Part shown: positions 6,338 to 16,255 of the stretch, in pieces
How the letters are laid out: every line of letters starts with the position of its first letter
How positions within the stretch are numbered: the first letter of the stretch is position 1
Source: a virus
IMG/VR virus record: IMGVR_UViG_3300046790_000072
Span: 1 to 27,757 of that record
DNA length: 27,757 bases
Reading direction: 5' to 3' (one strand)
Notes under the pieces: generated by a model
What the model was told of the DNA's origin: nothing
What the model saw: the letters and a program-made list of their open reading frames with translations, nothing else
The model's database searches: none
Made by a program: the position numbers and the translations under genes

Positions 6338-9300
6338 TGGCCGCCCAGTTCGACACCACCAGGACGGTCCTCCAGCCGACCCAGCAGGAAGCCCCGCTGC
6401 AGACTGACGTGTTCGAGGCCGGCGCCGGCGGCGCTGCCCGGCTCGGCGGAGCCGCCCAGCAGGACGCCGCCCAGCAGGCCAACCGCAGCAGCCAGCTCTA
6501 CGGCCAGGCGATCAACACTGCCTCGGCCGGCTTCGACCGCCTGCTGGTCGAGTACAACAAGCTGGCCGAGGAGAATGCCACCAAGGACGCTGCCGGCATC
6601 GTGCTGCGCGACGGCAACAGAAAGCTCATCCCGCCGTCGAGCTTCTACCCGCCCGGCATATCGACCCGGGCCTATGCCGAGCGCTACCGCAATGTCTACG
6701 AGGCCCAGTACAAGAGCTCGGCCGAAGACGACTTCAATGCTGCCGTCACGGTGGCCCGCGCCAAGTACCCGACCAACAGCGAGGCCTTCAATGCCGAGGT
6801 GACGGTCGCCCGGCAGGCCCTCGTCACCGGCCTCGACGAGCGCTTCAAGCCGTTCCTCGACCTGCGCTTCGAGCAGATGCAGTCGCAGGCCAACAGCCAG
6901 ATTGCCGTCAACGTCCAGAGCGAGCAGAACCGGGTCAACACCGACTACGCCGAGCGCCACTACAAGATCCTGGCCGACGAGATCGGCAGGTCGGCCAAGG
7001 TCTTCGCTCCCAGCAGCAGCGACAACGAGGAGCAGCGCAAGGCCAAGCTCGAGGCAGAGTTCGCCAACAACTCCGTCCTGCTCGGCAAGTGGCAGCAGGT
7101 CGAGAGGCTCTATCGTGCGGCCGGTGCGGGCGACGCCCAGATCGGCAAGCTGCGCAGCGACCTCGTCTTCGAAGGCGCGATGTCGCGGGTCACTGCGGAA
7201 ATCCGCCAGGATGCCCGCTTTCTCGACGACAAGGGCAACTACGACTTCGCTGCCAACGCCGCGCTCAACGATCGCATCGTCAGGACAGCCAAGAACTTCC
7301 CGGGCCGCGAGAAGGAAGCCGAGGAGCGGCTGTTCAAGGCGGTCGGCTATGCCCAGCAGCAGAGCCAGCTCGCCTCGCAGGCCAACCAGCAGAAGCAGCA
7401 ATACTACGCCCAGGGCGAGCAGCGCGACATATCGCTCGAGCGCGAGAGGCTGCGGATGATGCGCAACGATCCGCACCAGGACCCCATCGAGATCGAGAAG
7501 CGCAGCATTGCCCTCGAGCAGCGCGGCATGGACTACCTGACCAATACGAGGCTGAACGACAACGTCGCCCTGACGCTGGGTGCCTACGCCGTGCAGGCCG
7601 GTGCGGTCGGCCGTGCCGTCTATGCCGAGAACGTCGACAACCGCCTGACCGGGCTGCGCCGCACGGTCACCAGCCTCGACCCCAGCATCACGATCGAGCA
7701 GCGCACCCGGGCGGCCGAGGAGAGCGGCCGCATCCTCGACAGCCCCGAGGCGATGCGCATGATGAACTCGGGCCAGCGCGCCTACGCCCAGCAGACCTAC
7801 GACGAGGCAGCGCTGCGCAACGAGGCTCCGCTCAAGGCGCACTACCAGGCGCAGGCCCTGTCAGGGAACATGAGCGGCGCTGTCGCCGGGCAGATCCTCG
7901 ACAACGCGATCGGGCGCAACCGGGTCGGCAACTTCCCCGGCGCGATGTGGAACATGCAGGAGGCCGGCGACTTCAAGAAGACCGCCGAGCAGGCGTTCGA
8001 GAAGAAGCGGGTCGAGGCCCAGCACTACAACGACGGCATGAACAACATCGCCCAGGGCATCCCGACGACCGAGACCCAGAAGGCGGCCATCCTGGCGCTC
8101 AAGCCGCTCCAGCTGCGCAGCGGCAATGCCACGCCCGACTTCTCCAACCAGAGCGACCTCCAGGACGTCACCGCCCACTTCGACCAGACCCTGATCGTCG
8201 ACAGCAAGACCAAGCAGGCTTTCGAGAGCATGAAGCTGACGCCGAGCGAGGAAGGCATGGCAGGCCACGTCGCCGCCTTCGCCCACCTGACCGGACGGCT
8301 GCAGCAGCGCGGCATGACCGTCAAGGAATCGCAGGCCGCAGTCGGTGCCATGATCGGCAAGGACGCCTCGGTCTATCTCAGCAACGTCATCAGGCGCAAC
8401 GCCGAGGACGCCTACACGCTCAACCGCGAGAGCGATCCCAAGACCTCGATCACGGCAGCGCTCGGCGCCAACAACAACGACCACGCCAAGAACATGGACG
8501 CCGCGGTCAGCAAGTTCGTCAAGGACCTGCCGGCCAATGCCTGGGCCGGCACGCCGCTCGCCCGCGGCAACAAGGCGTACAACGAGCTCAGCCTGACCCC
8601 GCTGTTCGGCCAGACCGAGCAGCAGAGGGTCGCCTCGGCCTTCTTTGCCGGAGACAAGGCCCGCCCGCAGACCCTGTTCGGACAGAACATCGAGTCGGTC
8701 GAGATCGACGAGACGATACGCCAGAGGCTCAACGAGGACGCCACCATCTTCCTTGCCCGCAAGGGCCACGAGATCAAGGGGCAGGTTGTCGACGAGACAC
8801 CGCACGACTACGCCGTGCGCCAGGTCGCCGCCGAGCTGCTCAACCGCGGCGAGGTCGAGATGGTCAAGTCGCCCGACGGCAAGAAGGCGATCATCGGCCC
8901 CAAGACGTTCAGCACCTACCTCGGGCAGTCGATGGGCGTGACCGGCGGCACCGTCACCGAGCCGGTCATGCAGTCGATCATGTACGGCATCTACCAGCAC
9001 GAGATGATGTCGACCGGCAGGAAGAACCTGATCTCGCCGGTCGTCGCCAACACGATCAATGTCCAGCCGGTGATGGAGGGTGGCAAGCTGAAGTCGTGGA
9101 TGGCAACCGCCCGCGACACCTCGGGCGTGCCGATCAAGCTGATGGAACTTGGCAAGGACGACGTCAGGATCAGCGATACCGCGCTCGCCATCACCCGTCA
9201 GGTGAGCGACGAGATGCGCCGGAACTGGAGCGGCATCGACCCGCGGACAGTCAACCCGAACGCCTCCGAGATCGCCCACTTCGCCACCGGCGTCACCAAC

Positions 9301-9705
9301 CTGCTGATGCAGCCGCTCAAGAAGAGCATCACCGAGAACAAGACCCAGGGAATCGCCATGGGCCTTGGCCCGACCACGGGCTGGCAGCGGGACTATGTGC
9401 AGTTCCACAATGACATCAGCGACATGCTGAACGGCCGGCCGGCCCGCCGGACCAGCCAGGACGAGGAGTTCCTCGAGCAGCGTCGCCTCAAGGATGCCCT
9501 CAGCGAGGAGACCGTCCGGCGCTACGGCACGATGTACTGGGACCTCGGCAACTGGGCAGACCCGCGTGACATGGCGACCGACCGCGGCCCGATGGGCGCC
9601 CTGCCACGCTCGCCCGTCCCGCAGCCCCAGCCGCTGCAGACCCGGCCCAACATGCCGCCGCCGCCGGCCACCTCACCCTATACGCCGACACCCGGTAGCC
9701 GCTGA
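6337..9705 (+). CDS. Large inner virion protein, gp15-like
   Basis: 1122 residues, ATG at 6337 overlapping the previous stop by one base. It is almost wholly helical and Gln/Ala/Arg-rich, with a clear coiled-coil-like stretch near residues 340-380 (YAQQQSQLASQANQQKQQYY) and a Pro-rich, likely flexible C terminus (PQPQPLQTRPNMPPPPATSP). The early part (ARAKYPTNSEAFNAEVTVAR ... LVTGLDERFKPFLDLRFEQM) resembles the beginning of internal virion protein C of T7-like phages, where gp15 builds the periplasmic tube with gp16. It is longer than T7 gp15 (747). I found no lysozyme or transglycosylase motif in it. It lies between the gp14-like and gp16-like genes and its TGA overlaps the next ATG, giving one coupled translation unit. 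Role is inferred from order and composition. Confidence 0.78.
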   Translation: MAAQFDTTRTVLQPTQQEAPLQTDVFEAGAGGAARLGGAAQQDAAQQANRSSQLYGQAINTASAGFDRLLVEYNKLAEENATKDAAGIVLRDGNRKLIPPSSFYPPGISTRAYAERYRNVYEAQYKSSAEDDFNAAVTVARAKYPTNSEAFNAEVTVARQALVTGLDERFKPFLDLRFEQMQSQANSQIAVNVQSEQNRVNTDYAERHYKILADEIGRSAKVFAPSSSDNEEQRKAKLEAEFANNSVLLGKWQQVERLYRAAGAGDAQIGKLRSDLVFEGAMSRVTAEIRQDARFLDDKGNYDFAANAALNDRIVRTAKNFPGREKEAEERLFKAVGYAQQQSQLASQANQQKQQYYAQGEQRDISLERERLRMMRNDPHQDPIEIEKRSIALEQRGMDYLTNTRLNDNVALTLGAYAVQAGAVGRAVYAENVDNRLTGLRRTVTSLDPSITIEQRTRAAEESGRILDSPEAMRMMNSGQRAYAQQTYDEAALRNEAPLKAHYQAQALSGNMSGAVAGQILDNAIGRNRVGNFPGAMWNMQEAGDFKKTAEQAFEKKRVEAQHYNDGMNNIAQGIPTTETQKAAILALKPLQLRSGNATPDFSNQSDLQDVTAHFDQTLIVDSKTKQAFESMKLTPSEEGMAGHVAAFAHLTGRLQQRGMTVKESQAAVGAMIGKDASVYLSNVIRRNAEDAYTLNRESDPKTSITAALGANNNDHAKNMDAAVSKFVKDLPANAWAGTPLARGNKAYNELSLTPLFGQTEQQRVASAFFAGDKARPQTLFGQNIESVEIDETIRQRLNEDATIFLARKGHEIKGQVVDETPHDYAVRQVAAELLNRGEVEMVKSPDGKKAIIGPKTFSTYLGQSMGVTGGTVTEPVMQSIMYGIYQHEMMSTGRKNLISPVVANTINVQPVMEGGKLKSWMATARDTSGVPIKLMELGKDDVRISDTALAITRQVSDEMRRNWSGIDPRTVNPNASEIAHFATGVTNLLMQPLKKSITENKTQGIAMGLGPTTGWQRDYVQFHNDISDMLNGRPARRTSQDEEFLEQRRLKDALSEETVRRYGTMYWDLGNWADPRDMATDRGPMGALPRSPVPQPQPLQTRPNMPPPPATSPYTPTPGSR

Positions 9706-12700
9706 TGCCGGACGAGCCTCTTCCCCAGCCCCTGATCCCGACCGTCCCGCCGATCGGCGCGCCGACGCCGCAGGAGTACGGCAGCCGCGTGCTGACCCCG
9801 CAGTACGACCTGTCGACGCTGCCCAGCGTCGCTACCGGGCGGGCCCTGACCTCGAGCCATCCGGTGGTCCAGAAGTGGATGACCGAGGCCATGAAGGACT
9901 ACGGGCTGACCGACTACCAGCGCGAGCTCAACGACTACGGCCCGACTGCGATCAGCGCCATGATGGCGCGCCACGCCATGCGGACCTCGCCGCCGATCGT
10001 GCCGCCCACCGAGGGCACCGTGCCGATCGAGGACTACAAGGTGGCCCCGCTCGACACCGACCTGTGGCGCGCCCTCCAGCATGGCCTGGGCGAGAGCCCG
10101 TTCGGTGCGCTGCGCCGGTGGAGCGCCATCCGGGCGGCCGGCGGCTGGGAGAACGACCCGACCTACGACCCGTGGAAAGACCCCGACATCAAGAACGCCG
10201 GGCTGCAGCGCCAGATCCCCGAGCTGTTCGCCGGCAGCCAGTCGAACGCCCAGAGCCGCTGGATCATGCAGCGCAAGCGCGAGAAGGAACGCGAGTCGGA
10301 CGTCATCAACCGCATGGGCGTCGGTGCCGACATTGCCGAGTTCGGTGGCGGCCTGCTGGGCGACCCGCTGACCTACCTGCCGACCACGCTCGGCGTCCGT
10401 GCCGCCCGGCTGGCGGGCCGTGCCCGCATGGGCCTGCTGACCGGCGACGAGCTGGCTGCCTTCGCCAGCCGCAACCCGATCTACGGCGGCATTGCCGACG
10501 GCCTGCGCACGGCAGGCGTTGCCGGGGCAATGCTGGTCGCCGAACGCTCCATGGAAGCCTCGGTCGATCCGACCGCCACGGTCGACGGGCTGGGCTCCGA
10601 GCTTGCCGTCACCATGGCTTTGTCGGGCTCGATCGGCCTGCTGATGGGCAGCTTCGGCCGGTTCTCCAACCGCGGCCTGATCCGCGAGGTGATGTCGGAG
10701 AACTTCCTGTCGGGCACCAAGCCGTCGGGCGCCCGCTGGGTCGACCCCGACTTCGTCGGCCCGATCGTGCCGCCCGACCCGGCCCAGCGCGTCTTCATGG
10801 TCAGCAAGCACGACGACCTGACGCGGCGCATGGAGCGCGTCGAGTACGACATTCCCGACCGCACCCGGAAGAAGATCGCCCGCTCGGAGACCCTGACCGA
10901 CGCCGAGGAAGAGACCCTGCGGCGCGGCATCGAGAGCATGGGCCTGAAGATCCCCAAGGGCATCCGGCCCTCCGAGTTCCTGAGCCTGGGCAAGCGCAAG
11001 GCGCCCGACGTGGTGACCGAGCTCGACAACGGCCCGTCCAACGGCGGGGCGTTCGACAAGGGATCGCTGGCCACCAGCTACGGGCTGACCCGCCAGCTCG
11101 AGGTCATGACCGATCCGGCCTACGTTCACCTGCCACGCGAGCGGGCAGACTTCCGGGCATGGTGGTCGACCAACAAGCTGGTGCCGCCGGGCGGCGTGCC
11201 GGGACAGGTCTTCCAGGTCTACCACGGCACGACCACGACCTACGACATCATGAGCGACGCCATGCTGGGCGCCACCACCGGGGCGCCCTCTGCCTACAAG
11301 GCGCACTTCTTCGCCGGCAACCCGGAGACCGCCAGCACCGGCTACGCCGGCCACCGGCAGGAGACCGTGTGGGTCGACAAGAACGCTCCCACCAGCTGGC
11401 TCAAGAAGTCGCTGTTCGGCGAGAACGTCAGGAAGGTGATGACGCAGGTCGACGTCGCCCCGCCGGGCGGGCAGATCAGGCCGACCTACATCCGCATGGA
11501 GAACCCCTACATCGTCAGGGACAGCGACCGCATCACCCTGCAGGGCGGCACCGACGCCGCGCACTGGCTGGGCAAGGGCGCCAATCACATCGTCGACGTC
11601 GATGGCAACAGCCAGTGGCTCTACAATGGCCGCTGGTACGACTCGAACGAGGTCTCGATCCAGAACCTCAAGGTCGCCGATGCCATCAAGGACATGAACC
11701 CCGAGGAGCAGATGTGGTGGCGGCGCAACCACCACCTCAGCTCCTACGCCGAGGAGTATGCCGAGTACGCCCCCAGGCCGGATGCCGTGGGGCACGAGGA
11801 GATCACCGTGCCGACCGGCGGCCGGCGTGCCATCCGCTATTCCATAGAGCTCGACAAGGCCAAGGCGCTCGGCCACGACGGCGTGGTCTTCCAGGACACC
11901 TTCGACGGCGGCAATGGCCGCGACAGCATCTACGCCGTGTTCTCGACCGACAACGTCCGCTACCACGACCAGCGCTGGCACCCGAGCTCGCAGCTCCTCC
12001 AGATGCCCGCTGTCCCGGCCGGCATGACGAGGCTTTACCATGTCGGCGCGCCGCCCAAGGCGGAGGACTGGGTGACGATCGGCAAGCGCACGCCCGAGGA
12101 GATCGCCAAGCGCAGGGCCGAGGTCATGGCAACCGACGCCCGCTGGTACTCGGACGATCCGAGCGTCGCCAAGTGGCATCGCGGGCAGGGCGACGACGTG
12201 ACCTACATCGACGTGCCGAAGGACAGCGTCGCGGCGATGAAGGCCAACGACAACAACACGGACGGCATCCTCAACCTGGCCGTGAGCTGGTTCGCCCACG
12301 ATCGGCACGAGCTCTACTACCTGCCCGAAAGCCTCGCCAGGCAGGCCAAGTCGGCCGAGCAGAAGATGGCGGCAGCGCCCAGCCACGTCGTGCCCGACCT
12401 CGAGCCTGCGCCGGTTCCGCAGCAGAAGCCCGACAGCATCTTCCATACTGTCCTGTCGAAGAACCGCGGCGTGCAGGAGATGGACCCGGCACGGGTCACG
12501 CCGGGCAGCTACGTCGCCGGCAGCGAGAGCCAGATCGTGATCGTTCCCGATGGCCGCGTCTGGGGCATGAAGTACGAGCTGCTCAAGCAGCTTCCCTCGG
12601 GTGTCGACAAGAACGCCGTTACCCCGCATGAGGCTTTCTTCGCCGTCTATCCCGAGCTCGACAACCAGACGATCCGGCTGACGGTCGAGAACGACCGCAT

Positions 12701-15700
12701 CACCGGCAGCATGCCGACCGGCACGCTGACCGAGGAGCAGCGCGCCACGCTGCGCCAGCTCGAGGGCAACTGGAGCAAACGCGGACTGGACGAGAAGTTC
12801 GAGGTCGAGATGCCGAGGGAGGCTCCGGTCAGCGAGCGGACCGGGCTTGGCCAGCCGGCCGCGGAACCGCCCGAGACCCCCGCCTTCCAGGCCTTCAGCC
12901 AGGGGAACAAGCTGTTCGAGATGCGTGGTGGACCTTTCCTGGCCTATCACGGGACGGGTCGGTACTTCGATGAGTTCAGCGATGCCATGCGGGGCAGCGC
13001 TACCCGCACCGGGGATGCCAGAATGGGGCACTTCCTGGCCTCGACACCGGACGCTGCCGGCACTTACTCGGGCTGGGAGTACGGCTTCGAGGAAGGCCGC
13101 GCTCCCCAGATCAGGCCAGCCTATGTCCGCATGACCAACCCGCTGCTGGTGACCAGCGCCAATGTCGGCGAGATCACCGGCACGGCAGCCCACAAGCTCG
13201 GCACCGACGACTATGCGGCGGTTATCAAGGCAGCAAAGGCTGGCGGGCACGACGGTGTGATCTTTCGGCGCGACCCGGGATCGGCCAAGTACGACTCCGA
13301 CCACTACTTTGTGTTCGATGCCAAGGATCAGATCAGGCACTTCGACCAGCGTTACGACGTCGGCGGACCTGAAGCACCCGGCAGCGTCGGTGCGGCACTC
13401 AGCCCGCAGTCGCAGGTCTACCAGGCCGAGGTCCAGCTGGCGCAGGGCCGCATGGCCCCGACCGGCCTCGGCCTCGAGCACCTGCCGCTCGACCCGGTGG
13501 CCCGCGCCTTCATGGGCTCCTCGGTCGAGGCCCAGAAGCTGCTGGCCGATCTCGTGTCTACCGGCGGCCGCATCACCGTCGGCAACAAGCAGGGCATCGC
13601 CGCCCTCGCCCCGGTCGAGGTGCTGATCCACCAGCGCTGGAACAAGCCGATGGTCGACGCCGTGCGCTCGCTGCACGACGAATACGCCGCCTACCGCATG
13701 GCCCTCGCCGGCCCGTCCACCGACCCCGCCAACCAGGCCCCGACCTCCGCCCAGTTCTCCGGCCGCTCCGACTGGAACCGGATCGGCAGCGAGATCGGCA
13801 ACATGGTGAAGGACAGGTTCGCCAAGGGCGAGAAGCCGATGAGCATGTCTCAGTTCCGCCTGCGGGTCGGCGGGGCGATCGACAATCTCGACGAGGACCT
13901 GCTGACTGACGGGGCCACGCCCTACGTCAACTCGGCAGCCAAGCAGCAGCGCAAGCTCTACGACAAGGTCAAGCAGGAGGCTCTCGACAGCGGCGTGTTC
14001 GACGAGGCCTACGAGAAGGCCAAGCACCGCGCCCAGGCCGGGGTCGAAGCCGTCAAGCGGGAAGCCGACGACATCGCCAAGCGGGCCAACATCGAGCGCT
14101 GGCCGGCCGATCGCCAGCGTGCCGCCGAGGAAGCCCTGCTGGCCCGCCAGGAGGACGCCGAGTTCAGGTACCAGCAGACCGTCAAGCAGCTCGACCAGCT
14201 CCGCCAGTACGGCCCGTCGATGAACGGTACCGCCCCCTCGTTCCGGCCGAGGCTGTGGAACGTCTATGCTCTGCAGCAGGGCGAGCAGCGCTTCATGGAC
14301 ATCACCACCGGCTGGCTGATGAGCAAGAGCATCGGCATCACCGACATCCAGGAGGCCGCCCGCGTCGCCAAGCAGATGCACGAGATCCTGTCGAAGCAGA
14401 TGCCGGTCTACGAGCGCGCCGACATCCACCGGCTATTCCAGTCGGTAGCCTCTCCCCACTCGGCACAGGCTCGCACCTTCACCATTCCCAATGCACTGGT
14501 TCAGGAGTTCCTCGAGCAGGATGCCGAGACGCTGATCCGCTACCACGTCAAGGACATGGGCGCGAAGATCGAGATGATGAAGCGCTTCGGCTCGACCGAC
14601 CTGGCCGACGAGATCGCCGGGATCGAGCGCGAGTACCGCAACCTGATCACTGCAGCCAACGCCGGCGCGACCGAGGCGACGCCGGAGGCCAAGCGCCTGG
14701 CGAGCGAGATGAAGCAGTCGATCTACGACGCACAGGCAGTGCGCGACAAGATCTACGGGACCTACGGCGCCGCCGCCGATCCGCATCGCTGGCAGAGCCG
14801 CCTGATCCGCATGGCCAAGCAGTACTCCAACCTCACCCTGCTCGGCATGTCGGGTGTCACCGCGTTGGGCGACCTGATCCGCCCGCTGATGACCGAGGGG
14901 CTGGAGGCGATGTACGGCTACGGCTTCCGCACCCTGATGAGCGACCAGCGCAGCACCATCCTGCGCATGAGCCGGCAGGAACTCGAGCTCGCCGGCGATG
15001 CCATGGAGCTGATGAACAACGTGCGTGCCCTGCATGCCGCCGACTCGGGCGACGTCTTCACCAGCCGCGGCACCTTCGAGCACGGGCTGACGCAGGCCAA
15101 CAGCTGGTTCTTCGTCGCCAACGGGCTCAATGCGGTCAACCAGCTCGACAAGGAGTGGGCCGGCGTCATCATCCAGGGCCGCATCAACAAGATCCTCAAG
15201 AGCATGTCGCCCGCCCAGCCCGGCGGCAGGCTGAACCAGGCATACGCCCTGCTGTCCGACGACGAGCTGGTGAGCCTTCGTACTTCGGCCGAGAAGAAGC
15301 TGGCCAAGCGGCAGGGCCAGCGACTCTCCGAGATCGAGCGTGCCCAGACGCTGCGTGACGAGATCACCTCCTATGAGCTCGAGCTGCAGGTCCGCGAGGC
15401 CTCGGTCAGCAGCGCCACCGGCATCCCGCTCGAGGATGTCGGCCGCTTCGCCGCCGCTGGCATCGACCAGGCGATGGCCCGCCGCATCGGCATCCAGCTG
15501 CGCAAGCACGGCGAGGACTTCAAGAGCATCACCATGGCCAACACCGAGGCATGGACCGACGACGTTGCCCGCGACACCTACCGCAGCGCGCTCTACCAGA
15601 TGGTCAACCGCACGGTGCCGACACCGGGCATCGGCGACCGTGCCAACTGGATGTCGACGGAACTCGGCGGGCTGGTCAGCCAGTACAAGAGCTTCGCTGT

Positions 15701-16253
15701 CGGCTCGATGGTGCGCGGCCTGTACTCCGGCTTGCAGGAAGGCGGCAACAGGTTCTGGTACGGTGCCGCCGCCTCGGTCGGCTTCGCCATGGTGCTGAAC
15801 GAGATCCGCTCGCGCTTGATGTACGACAAGTCGACGTTCGATCGCCCGCCCACTGCCGTGCTGGCCGACGCGATCGACCGCAGCTCGATCCTCGGCTGGT
15901 TCTCCGACGCCAACCGCGCCATCGAGGTGCTGACCGGCCACCGCGCCGGCGTGCGCCCGCTGCTCGGAGCCGAGAAGCCGCACTGGGACGACAGCGCGAA
16001 GTTCGCCGGCACGTTCGGCGGGCCGGCGGTCGGGCAGGGCTTCCGCGCCAGCGGCGTGCTCAACGAGTTCCTGAGCGGACACCCGACAGCCCGGACCTTT
16101 GCCGAGTGGCGACAGCTGTGGCCGGGCGGCAATCACCCGGTACTCGATCCGGTGTTCGACCGTGTCATCAGCGACGGCAGCTGGTATCCACCCAAGCCTC
16201 CGCAAGACGAGCCAAAGCCTGGCCGTAAACGACAGCCAAAAGCTGGGGAGTGA
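9705..16253 (+). CDS. Giant ejected inner virion protein (gp16-like) with ADP-ribosyltransferase-type domains
   Basis: 2182 residues, ATG at 9705 (overlapping the previous stop). Residues ~1-400 and ~1640-2182 look like T7 gp16-type inner virion/large polyvalent proteins; the stretch IGDRANWMSTELGGLVSQYK (about 1980) and following FWYGAAASVGFAMVLNEIRS are characteristic of the C-terminal part of such proteins. The middle is different. Residues ~500-757 hold YHGTTTTYD (Y506-H507-G508), HFFAGNPETASTGYAG and GHDGVVF...; residues ~1075-1220 hold YHGTGRYFD (Y1081), GHFLASTPDAAGTYSG and GHDGVIF...YFVFDAKDQI. These are the H, Y and C-terminal strands of DT/PARP-fold (H-Y type) ADP-ribosyltransferases, as in the ART-PolyVal family. 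Residues ~773-880 (RLYHVGAP, RWYSDDPSVAKWHRGQGDD, VTYIDVP) look like a third, divergent ART. By family knowledge such domains transfer ADP-ribose from NAD+ to targets; here they would enter the cell with the DNA. Activity is unproven. No peptidoglycan-cleaving motif was found. Confidence 0.82.
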   Translation: MPDEPLPQPLIPTVPPIGAPTPQEYGSRVLTPQYDLSTLPSVATGRALTSSHPVVQKWMTEAMKDYGLTDYQRELNDYGPTAISAMMARHAMRTSPPIVPPTEGTVPIEDYKVAPLDTDLWRALQHGLGESPFGALRRWSAIRAAGGWENDPTYDPWKDPDIKNAGLQRQIPELFAGSQSNAQSRWIMQRKREKERESDVINRMGVGADIAEFGGGLLGDPLTYLPTTLGVRAARLAGRARMGLLTGDELAAFASRNPIYGGIADGLRTAGVAGAMLVAERSMEASVDPTATVDGLGSELAVTMALSGSIGLLMGSFGRFSNRGLIREVMSENFLSGTKPSGARWVDPDFVGPIVPPDPAQRVFMVSKHDDLTRRMERVEYDIPDRTRKKIARSETLTDAEEETLRRGIESMGLKIPKGIRPSEFLSLGKRKAPDVVTELDNGPSNGGAFDKGSLATSYGLTRQLEVMTDPAYVHLPRERADFRAWWSTNKLVPPGGVPGQVFQVYHGTTTTYDIMSDAMLGATTGAPSAYKAHFFAGNPETASTGYAGHRQETVWVDKNAPTSWLKKSLFGENVRKVMTQVDVAPPGGQIRPTYIRMENPYIVRDSDRITLQGGTDAAHWLGKGANHIVDVDGNSQWLYNGRWYDSNEVSIQNLKVADAIKDMNPEEQMWWRRNHHLSSYAEEYAEYAPRPDAVGHEEITVPTGGRRAIRYSIELDKAKALGHDGVVFQDTFDGGNGRDSIYAVFSTDNVRYHDQRWHPSSQLLQMPAVPAGMTRLYHVGAPPKAEDWVTIGKRTPEEIAKRRAEVMATDARWYSDDPSVAKWHRGQGDDVTYIDVPKDSVAAMKANDNNTDGILNLAVSWFAHDRHELYYLPESLARQAKSAEQKMAAAPSHVVPDLEPAPVPQQKPDSIFHTVLSKNRGVQEMDPARVTPGSYVAGSESQIVIVPDGRVWGMKYELLKQLPSGVDKNAVTPHEAFFAVYPELDNQTIRLTVENDRITGSMPTGTLTEEQRATLRQLEGNWSKRGLDEKFEVEMPREAPVSERTGLGQPAAEPPETPAFQAFSQGNKLFEMRGGPFLAYHGTGRYFDEFSDAMRGSATRTGDARMGHFLASTPDAAGTYSGWEYGFEEGRAPQIRPAYVRMTNPLLVTSANVGEITGTAAHKLGTDDYAAVIKAAKAGGHDGVIFRRDPGSAKYDSDHYFVFDAKDQIRHFDQRYDVGGPEAPGSVGAALSPQSQVYQAEVQLAQGRMAPTGLGLEHLPLDPVARAFMGSSVEAQKLLADLVSTGGRITVGNKQGIAALAPVEVLIHQRWNKPMVDAVRSLHDEYAAYRMALAGPSTDPANQAPTSAQFSGRSDWNRIGSEIGNMVKDRFAKGEKPMSMSQFRLRVGGAIDNLDEDLLTDGATPYVNSAAKQQRKLYDKVKQEALDSGVFDEAYEKAKHRAQAGVEAVKREADDIAKRANIERWPADRQRAAEEALLARQEDAEFRYQQTVKQLDQLRQYGPSMNGTAPSFRPRLWNVYALQQGEQRFMDITTGWLMSKSIGITDIQEAARVAKQMHEILSKQMPVYERADIHRLFQSVASPHSAQARTFTIPNALVQEFLEQDAETLIRYHVKDMGAKIEMMKRFGSTDLADEIAGIEREYRNLITAANAGATEATPEAKRLASEMKQSIYDAQAVRDKIYGTYGAAADPHRWQSRLIRMAKQYSNLTLLGMSGVTALGDLIRPLMTEGLEAMYGYGFRTLMSDQRSTILRMSRQELELAGDAMELMNNVRALHAADSGDVFTSRGTFEHGLTQANSWFFVANGLNAVNQLDKEWAGVIIQGRINKILKSMSPAQPGGRLNQAYALLSDDELVSLRTSAEKKLAKRQGQRLSEIERAQTLRDEITSYELELQVREASVSSATGIPLEDVGRFAAAGIDQAMARRIGIQLRKHGEDFKSITMANTEAWTDDVARDTYRSALYQMVNRTVPTPGIGDRANWMSTELGGLVSQYKSFAVGSMVRGLYSGLQEGGNRFWYGAAASVGFAMVLNEIRSRLMYDKSTFDRPPTAVLADAIDRSSILGWFSDANRAIEVLTGHRAGVRPLLGAEKPHWDDSAKFAGTFGGPAVGQGFRASGVLNEFLSGHPTARTFAEWRQLWPGGNHPVLDPVFDRVISDGSWYPPKPPQDEPKPGRKRQPKAGE

Positions 16254-16255
16254 CG

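Noticed and set aside
9494-12631. 1045-residue plus-strand frame
   Set aside because: It overlaps the gp15- and gp16-like genes in another frame; composition is Arg/Pro/Ala-rich noise.
9678-14429. 1583-residue open frame on the minus strand
   Set aside because: It is the antisense of the gp16-like gene. High GC3 in the real gene removes stop codons from this frame; the product is Val/Gly/Asp/Leu/Arg low complexity with no family pattern.
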